From the NCBI GenBank assembly GCA_910588225.1, contig CAJUQT010000088.1:1-7168 (forward strand): a stretch of DNA of 7,168 nt. Reading direction: 5' to 3'. Each line of letters opens with the position of its first letter. Position 1 is the first letter of the stretch. Positions 1-3,814 of this stretch are shown in pieces. A program made the position numbers and the translations under genes. The notes under the pieces are model-generated. The model did no database searches, was not told where the DNA came from, and saw only the letters and a list, made by a program, of their open reading frames with translations. This DNA is from an uncultured Acetatifactor sp. Its GTDB lineage: Bacteria > Bacillota > Clostridia > Lachnospirales > Lachnospiraceae.

Positions 1-12
1 TTTATTGAATTT

Positions 13-138
13 TCAAGGTGCATAGGCACTTATGCGAGTGCGAAGTTTGAGTTTTATACTAATAATTCCTTTGGGACAAATATTTGCACACGCTGAACAA
101 CCTACACATTCACTATAGGATACTTTATCAGTTACCAT
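13..138 (-). pseudogene. Truncated 4Fe-4S protein, N-terminal fragment (F420-hydrogenase-beta-like of polysaccharide loci)
   Basis: This is a 41-codon reading frame with an ATG at 136-138 and a clear GGAGG ribosome binding site at 146-150, so the start looks genuine. Residues 11-22 read CVGCSACANICP, a CxxCxxCxxxCP cluster that binds one 4Fe-4S centre. Proteins of the F420-hydrogenase/dehydrogenase beta family in exopolysaccharide operons begin this way and normally run to about 400 residues, often with a second cluster. Here the family-like sequence stops around residue 28 (PKGIISIK), and a short unrelated tail leads to a TGA at 13-15. It therefore looks like the 5' stub of a gene cut by a rearrangement that continues past the left edge. 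It follows the flippase remnant on the same strand after a 131-bp gap, which fits one former polysaccharide operon. A genuine small ferredoxin is possible, but those usually carry two clusters. Confidence 0.62.
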
Positions 139-145
139 ACTTATA

Positions 146-150
146 CCTCC
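146..150 (-). promoter_or_regulatory. Ribosome binding site of the Fe-S protein stub
   Basis: On the minus strand GGAGG lies 7 bases before the ATG at 136-138. It decides the start of the short Fe-S fragment and shows that the fragment's 5' end is original. Confidence 0.65.
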
Positions 151-269
151 ACCATCAATACAAATAAACATTCTTCCCCGTCAATATCTCGTTCTATTGG
201 ATTTATCCTATTTGAATAACAGTGATACCTTTATATCTCAGTATTTTACATTAATTATAAAATCCTTTT

Positions 270-1106
270 CTAATATTTTTTATCGTACCTCACACCTGTT
301 AATTTTCTTTTTAAGTACTCTCTCTCCACTGATTTTAATGCGCCAAAATATATGGAAGCAAAATATAACAGGCTATACACAACAAGACCTGACATAAAGT
401 ACTCCCACCTGTAAATATCAATCATATGCCTTACTCCCCATATAATCCCTACAGGTACTATAGTTGCAACAAATACCCGAAGAATACCCGTATAAAATTG
501 TTTTAAATTAATCTTTGTATGCCGCTTTATATAAAAATTTGTAAATGGATAGTACACCAATCCCATAGAAATCATGGTGCCCAAGGCACATCCAAGTTCC
601 CCATATTTTTTACAGAGAGGAATGCTGATAATAAAATTTAAAATACCAATACCAAAATTCACAACTGCCTGAATACGGTGCTTCTCATAAGCTCTGAATA
701 TTTCGATATTCAGATTTTGTGATAATAAAATAACAATAGGCGTCATCAGTAATACTGCGACCCAATAGGAATTATTGTAGCCTTCTCCCGCCCAAAAGCG
801 CAAGAAAGCCATTCCAAATATAATAAACCCATAATAAATATATAAAATAACAATAATCTGAACCCTTCCAACTTTTGCAAAGAGTGAATTCAGCTCTTCA
901 TCCCTGTTATTTTCTATCAGTACATGTACCTTAGCTGCAAACATCTCTGATATTGCAGTACTGCATTTGATGAATATTGTATTGATCTGTGAGCCCAATG
1001 TATATACGGTAATGGCCAGACTTCCCGCATATCTGGCAAGCAGCCATTTATCAATTTGCCAATTCAACTCATATGACGCATCATTGCTGCAGCCACATCG
1101 TGGCAA
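270..1106 (-). pseudogene. Polysaccharide flippase (Wzx-like), C-terminal half only
   Basis: The open frame gives 278 residues. From about residue 15 (NWQIDKWLLARYAG) it reads like the middle and C-terminal half of an oligosaccharide flippase of the MATE/MVF superfamily, a membrane protein that moves lipid-linked sugar repeat units outward. About six hydrophobic helices are visible, at roughly residues 78-98, 116-138, 148-166, 172-190, 210-226 and 238-256, ending in a basic tail. Full-length relatives have about 480 residues and 12-14 helices, so around 200 N-terminal residues are missing. The only start is a TTG at 1104-1106 with no ribosome binding site, and it lies inside the LoaP coding sequence in another frame. 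The first ~12 residues look like out-of-frame LoaP sequence rather than flippase. AT content is much higher than in the adjoining LoaP gene. I read this as a decayed remnant joined to LoaP by a deletion. Confidence 0.75.
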
Positions 1107-1846
1107 TTCACCACAGTCCCATCCTCCAGTACATTTGATGCCGCCCTGTTCTCAGGAAACCAATATTTCTTCCCCCTGATCGTAAAACCAACCCTGGCCA
1201 GCCGTCCGCCGACTTTCAAATTCAGATATGCCCTGCGATCTCTGAGATTCACATCCACGATACGATCCTCATGCCCTTTCAGCGGCCCCTCCATAACAAC
1301 ATATCTTCCGTCTTTCTCCTGAAAGCCATAGGACATACCTACAGCACCGGCAGACGGCAGCTTTCTGCGGCAGTTCCTTTGCCCCGCCTCTGTTCCATTC
1401 CCTGCTGCATCGCTTTCTTCCCCGAAATGCTGCCTCTCCACACTTTCCGTGGGAAATCCCAGCATAAAGTCCAACAGTTCCGCTTCATTGTCATTCAAAG
1501 CATTCAAAGTATCATCTTCCCCATCGACAGAAGTCGCTCCGGCAGCCCCGCCAGTCCTTCCTTCCCCTATGTGGAGTTCCTTTATGAATGAGTGCACCTC
1601 TCTCCTGCAATCTCTTATAAAATCCGACATCTCATTCTGGTTCATATCGGAACGTATAAACACATACCCTGGAAAAAGTGCCTCCACAACCGTCTGTCCC
1701 AGGCTTCCCATCCAAAGTTCCACGCACGGATAGAATACTGTGCCCCGCCCCTTCGGAAGTGTCTTTCTTATTGTCTCTGTCACATCCCACTGCTTCAAGG
1801 TCTGTGTAAAAAGCACATAATAGCGCATCTTACTGCCATTTCCCAT
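1064..1846 (-). CDS. loaP: LoaP-like NusG paralog (processive transcription antiterminator)
   Basis: The protein has 260 residues. An NGN domain spans about 7-95, with the hallmark ALFPGYVFI at 56-64. A KOW domain spans about 178-222, with EGPLKGHEDRIVDV at 186-199. LoaP proteins are specialised NusG paralogs that bind RNA polymerase at particular leader RNAs and carry transcription through long polysaccharide or antibiotic operons. The start ATG at 1846 has a GAGGA motif five bases upstream; an ATG at codon 7 has none. At 260 residues it is longer than the usual ~170-180. The excess is an acidic, low-complexity linker (about 96-170) and a ~35-residue tail after the KOW domain (KYWFPENR to HMS). 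The last few residues lie at the junction with the flippase remnant, so the natural C-terminus may be altered. Its presumed target operon is largely gone. Ordinary NusG is unlikely given the linker, divergence and context. Confidence 0.78.
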   Translation of the reverse strand: MGNGSKMRYYVLFTQTLKQWDVTETIRKTLPKGRGTVFYPCVELWMGSLGQTVVEALFPGYVFIRSDMNQNEMSDFIRDCRREVHSFIKELHIGEGRTGGAAGATSVDGEDDTLNALNDNEAELLDFMLGFPTESVERQHFGEESDAAGNGTEAGQRNCRRKLPSAGAVGMSYGFQEKDGRYVVMEGPLKGHEDRIVDVNLRDRRAYLNLKVGGRLARVGFTIRGKKYWFPENRAASNVLEDGTVVNCHDVAAAMMRHMS

Positions 1847-1929
1847 CAGTTCCTCATGTCTTCATCAATATTTTTCAGCTGGAAGTCAGCTGCTCTCGGG
1901 ATGTATTCCGAATAAAATGTCAGCTCCGA

Positions 1930-1958
1930 TTTTCGCAGAATTATATATTCTGCGAAAA
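1930..1958. repeat. Perfect 12-bp inverted repeat upstream of loaP
   Basis: TTTTCGCAGAAT (1930-1941) and ATTCTGCGAAAA (1947-1958) are exact reverse complements around a 5-base centre. The T-tract precedes the stem and the A-tract follows it on both strands, which is the reverse of an intrinsic terminator. The minus-strand reading contains TATAAT (1940-1945), about 95 bases before the loaP start, but the matching -35 region (AAAGGT) is poor. An operator or other protein-binding dyad is more likely than a terminator. Only the repeat itself is certain. Confidence 0.5.
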
Positions 1959-1978
1959 ATATACCTTTTTGAGATACT

Positions 1979-2013
1979 AAAAACCGCTTGTCCGGATCCG
2001 GAAAGCGGTTTTT
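1979..2013. terminator. Bidirectional intrinsic terminator between loaP and the lipoprotein gene
   Basis: AAAAACCGCTT (1979-1989) pairs with AAGCGGTTTTT (2003-2013). An inner TCCG/CGGA stem closes a GATC loop, with G1990 bulged. T-runs follow the stem on both strands. The genes on either side are divergent, so neither gene's 3' end explains the terminator. It could end antisense transcripts, belong to a vanished gene, or act as an attenuator in one of the two leaders. Confidence 0.8.
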
Positions 2014-2252
2014 GTTTATGCATTTTAAAAATGGAGATTGGGTGACCATTCCCGGCCATGTCCAGATGCCATATCCAAATTCCATTGCCGGTCCACCACA
2101 GGAGTATCCCGGAGATTCCTATGTTTATTTAAAAAAAGCTGGAAAAAATACAGCTGGAATGATAAAATTATTTCCAGATGGGAGCTGCCTGCACAGGCGC
2201 CGGGAAGCATATCCTGCTCTCTTTAAGAAAAAACTGTGGAAAGGGATATCAT
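2014..2252. other. Gene-free stretch upstream of the lipoprotein gene
   Basis: About 240 bases with no recognisable product on either strand. A plus-strand frame beginning at ATG 2018 stays open into the lipoprotein gene, but it starts inside the terminator tail, has no ribosome binding site and shows no family resemblance. CTGGAAA near 2142 and TTTCCAG near 2172 could pair in a leader RNA. No convincing -35/-10 pair was found. With 1847-1929 and the dyad, the whole region between the divergent genes is about 400 bases. Confidence 0.4.
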
Positions 2253-2936
2253 ATGTCTGTAAACTATTTTATCAAGAGAAAAAGAAAGTGTATTTCAGCC
2301 ATAGCAACGACCCTGATACTACTGCTCACACTCAGTGGATGCGGGACACAGAAAATCGACGGAAAATCCCTGCGGGAGCACGGCATGGATATCGTTAAGA
2401 TTATGGAAGAAATGGTCAAAAACGCCGATTATGGAAAGCTTACCGGCGGTGACAACAGCACGCTGGAAGAAATCCGCGTCCAGCTGGCAACCGGAGACTA
2501 TGCCGCCCCTGCGGCAGTCTATGAAATGTCCCTCCCATCTTTTCAAAGCATTCTGACCCTTGTGGGCGAATCAGAGGAGTCCTATAATTTTTCAGAAGCC
2601 CTGAACACACAGCTTGACAATAAAAGCGCTTCGGTCCTGGTCAACCAGCTTAATTCCATGAAAGGTGTCTCCGCACTGGCAGGCACTTCTCTCTATACTG
2701 CCGGGAAAGTCTTTGTCAGCAATGAATTGACCGAAAATACCATCTATTTATACACTTTCCAAAACGGTTATCCCATAGCAGTGGTTTTCACAGTGGGAGA
2801 AGATCACGCAGTGACAGCCCAGGGAACCTTTCTTCTGTGGGAGGATATAGACCAGGGATCTCTGGAAACCCTGCAGAATCTGTTAAAAACATTCGGAATT
2901 TCCGACACACTCCGCCAACTGCCGGAAACGCCCTGA
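2253..2936 (+). CDS. Small lipoprotein of unknown function
   Basis: The protein has 227 residues. The chosen ATG (2253) has AAAGGG about 8 bases upstream; an in-frame start 25 codons earlier has no such site and would bury the signal peptide. The N-terminus is a textbook lipoprotein signal: basic residues KRKRK at 8-12, a hydrophobic core, and the lipobox LSGC with the acylated cysteine at position 30. After export it should be anchored to the outer face of the membrane. The mature part (about 197 residues) is acidic and mixed alpha/beta in appearance. The segment AGKVFVSNELTENTIYLYTF is followed by a hydrophobic strand (YPIAVVFTVG) and a helical C-terminus (about 205-222). I recognise no enzyme motif or solute-binding signature. 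It may be co-transcribed with the YCII gene 69 bases downstream. Confidence 0.85.
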   Translation: MSVNYFIKRKRKCISAIATTLILLLTLSGCGTQKIDGKSLREHGMDIVKIMEEMVKNADYGKLTGGDNSTLEEIRVQLATGDYAAPAAVYEMSLPSFQSILTLVGESEESYNFSEALNTQLDNKSASVLVNQLNSMKGVSALAGTSLYTAGKVFVSNELTENTIYLYTFQNGYPIAVVFTVGEDHAVTAQGTFLLWEDIDQGSLETLQNLLKTFGISDTLRQLPETP

Positions 2937-2956
2937 TTCGGGGGAAATGCTGATTA

Positions 2957-2981
2957 TTTCAGTTTACAATATACACTGAAA
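2957..2981 (+). repeat. Short hairpin between the lipoprotein and YCII genes
   Basis: TTTCAGT (2957-2963) and ACTGAAA (2975-2981) can form a 7-bp stem with an 11-base loop in the intergenic RNA. No T-run follows, so it is not a standard terminator. It might be a processing or stability element, or chance. Confidence 0.3.
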
Positions 2982-3005
2982 CCAAAAGCCAAAGGAGTAT
3001 ATCAT

Positions 3006-3305
3006 ATGGATAAACTGATGTACATGATGATGATTGAAAAGAGCAAGACCTATAATAAACTGACGAAAAAGGCAGTTACAGAGCATGTTGAGAACATCCG
3101 AAAGCTGGATGATGCGGGAAAGCTGGAAATCTGCGGCGTGTTTAAAGGCTATCCGGGAATGGCCGGCATGTATATCCTGAAGACAGACAGCCGTGAAGAA
3201 GCAGAAGAAATCTGCAGGATGGAGCCTTTGGTTGTTGGAGGATATGCAACCTATAAATTAGTCACCCTGCAGATTGCAGACAGAGAGAACAACTACCTGC
3301 TGTAA
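3006..3305 (+). CDS. YCII-domain protein
   Basis: The protein has 99 residues, the usual size for a stand-alone YCII (YciI-like) ferredoxin-fold protein. AAAGGAG lies about 8 bases before the ATG. The family pattern is visible. There is an N-terminal strand (LMYMMMIEKS), then a helix with the conserved histidine (H27) and DD at 35-36 in HVENIRKLDDAGKL. A second strand follows (AGMYILKTDS, from about residue 53), then the SREEAEEICRMEPL helix and turn, and GGYATYKLVTLQI at the end. YCII proteins are small cytoplasmic dimers, and their His/Asp pair is proposed to be catalytic. Specific reactions are known only for relatives such as muconolactone-isomerase-like and dehydrochlorinase-type enzymes, so no substrate can be given here. 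It shares strand and probably transcript with the upstream lipoprotein gene. A duplicated scrap of a serine hydrolase gene begins two bases after its stop codon. Confidence 0.85.
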   Translation: MDKLMYMMMIEKSKTYNKLTKKAVTEHVENIRKLDDAGKLEICGVFKGYPGMAGMYILKTDSREEAEEICRMEPLVVGGYATYKLVTLQIADRENNYLL

Positions 3306-3306
3306 C

Positions 3307-3371
3307 CCCATTATTCGGATTATATGCGGAAATGAAGCTTACTCCCGGGTCACAGCCCTGAAAATGCGCAA
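3307..3371 (-). pseudogene. 65-bp remnant duplicate of a serine hydrolase gene
   Basis: Bases 3307-3371 align without gaps to 5986-6050, inside the serine hydrolase gene, with 61 of 65 identical by eye. Similarity stops abruptly at both ends. Read on the minus strand it encodes HFQGCDPGVSFIS, then A in place of E, then YNPNNG, so 20 of 22 residues match residues 229-250 of that protein. Two of the four changes are silent. It begins two bases after the YCII stop codon. It is most likely the last trace of a paralogous serine hydrolase gene that once lay here in convergent orientation. Confidence 0.8.
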
Positions 3372-3379
3372 TATTCTTA

Positions 3380-3408
3380 TTGACAGGTAAAATGTATACT
3401 GTTAAAAT
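3380..3408 (+). promoter_or_regulatory. Sigma-A-type promoter of the MetRS-like unit
   Basis: TTGACA (3380-3385) is a perfect -35 box. A 17-base spacer separates it from TAAAAT (3403-3408), one mismatch from the -10 consensus. Transcription should begin near 3415, about 20 bases before the leader ORF and about 400 bases before the synthetase gene. Confidence 0.8.
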
Positions 3409-3424
3409 TACACAAAATAAGGGA

Positions 3425-3549
3425 AGGATAAGCCCATGATAAAATTTTCAATTATTTCAACCATGAACAAAAGAAACCAGCAACAGCAGCTTATTGTCAA
3501 AACTGACAACGGGCTTTTTGGGCTGTGTTCATGACAAGTGTCTTATCCT
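3425..3549 (+). promoter_or_regulatory. Long-range RNA pairing enclosing the leader ORF
   Basis: AGGATAAG (3425-3432), which contains part of the leader ribosome binding site, is complementary to CTTATCCT (3542-3549). Collinear with it, CATGA (3435-3439, the leader start codon region) can pair with TCATG (3529-3533, around the leader stop). Inside, TTGTCA and TGACAA (3494-3509) form a small hairpin. The leader RNA could therefore close over its own translation start. Pairings were found by eye; energies were not calculated. Confidence 0.4.
3436..3534 (+). CDS. Leader peptide ORF (32 residues) in the attenuator of the MetRS-like gene
   Basis: The ATG at 3436 has GGGAAGGA (3421-3428) about seven bases upstream, and the frame ends with TGA at 3532-3534. 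It lies about 20 bases after the predicted transcription start and 30 bases before a strong terminator, the position of an attenuation leader peptide. The sequence starts MIKFSIIST, has four glutamine codons in a row (CAG CAA CAG CAG, residues 15-18), and ends GLFGLCS. There is no run of methionine codons, so simple starvation control by charged tRNA-Met is not obvious. Residues 4-6 (FSI) and the following IST resemble the start of the ErmC leader, a macrolide-dependent arrest peptide, with a two-residue gap. This could be chance. Translation of the ORF would open an RNA pairing between its ribosome binding site region and 3542-3549. Confidence 0.65.
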   Translation: MIKFSIISTMNKRNQQQQLIVKTDNGLFGLCS

Positions 3550-3564
3550 GGTTAATCTGAACCG

Positions 3565-3603
3565 AACGGTCGAAAGCTCGAAACGAGTTTTCGGCCGTTT
3601 TTT
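3565..3603 (+). terminator. Attenuator: intrinsic terminator between leader ORF and MetRS-like gene
   Basis: AACGGTCGAAAGCTCG (3565-3580) pairs along its full 16 bases with CGAGTTTTCGGCCGTT (3584-3599), allowing two G-U pairs. It closes an AAA loop and is followed by an unbroken T-run (3598-3603). It sits about 150 bases after the promoter and 210 bases before the synthetase start, so full-length transcription requires read-through. The tail of the leader ORF ends 30 bases before it. Confidence 0.88.
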
Positions 3604-3735
3604 ATATGCGCAGGCCATGCAGGGAAAATATGCCGTCCAGGCGGCGCAGGGGCCGCGCGGCGAGCAGGGAAGAAGACCGTTCCCCTACTCGCTTTACAGG
3701 TTCATTTGTTCAGAGATTCGGAAAGGAGATATGCT
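3604..3735 (+). other. GC-rich leader segment after the attenuator
   Basis: This untranslated-looking stretch is far richer in G and C than its flanks, especially 3633-3665. GCGAG (3660-3664) with CTCGC (3688-3692), and GGGAA (3667-3671) with TTCCC (3680-3684), can form one hairpin. Frames through it lack ribosome binding sites and family resemblance. No T-box core (AGGGTGGNACCGCG) and no SAM riboswitch core were found. It looks like structured leader RNA joining the terminator to the second small ORF. Confidence 0.4.
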
Positions 3736-3813
3736 ATGCCGGAACAGTCAGAGCTTCCCCGGCAAAGTGGGAAGCAGGCAATCGAAAACAAAAAACGGAA
3801 AGGAACAGAATAA
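3736..3813 (+). CDS. Second upstream small ORF (25 residues), probably coupled to the MetRS-like gene
   Basis: AAAGGAG (3722-3728) lies seven bases before the ATG at 3736, the best ribosome binding site in this part of the leader. The frame encodes 25 residues starting MPEQSELPRQSG, very polar and lysine-rich at the end, and stops with TAA at 3811-3813, one base before the synthetase ATG at 3815. Its last codons (CGG AAA GGA ACA) supply the AAAGGA ribosome binding site of the synthetase. This arrangement suggests translational coupling or a second leader peptide. An alternative ATG at 3731 in the synthetase frame is only two bases from the same AAAGGAG, too close to be efficient. It would add 28 residues to the synthetase, none of which resembles the family. 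Confidence 0.55.
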   Translation: MPEQSELPRQSGKQAIENKKRKGTE

Positions 3814-3814
3814 T

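Noticed and set aside
1846..2085. 79-residue minus-strand frame ending at the loaP start
   Set aside because: It starts without a ribosome binding site, crosses the terminator and the dyad, and shows no family resemblance. The overlap with loaP looks accidental.
1988..2398. 136-residue plus-strand frame across the lipoprotein start
   Set aside because: It starts inside the terminator, lacks a ribosome binding site, and overlaps the well-supported lipoprotein gene in another frame.
3494..3814. N-terminal extension of the MetRS-like protein from 3494
   Set aside because: The extra 107 codons run through the leader ORF and the attenuator terminator, have no ribosome binding site and do not resemble the family. 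The start at 3815 has a ribosome binding site and leads directly into family sequence.
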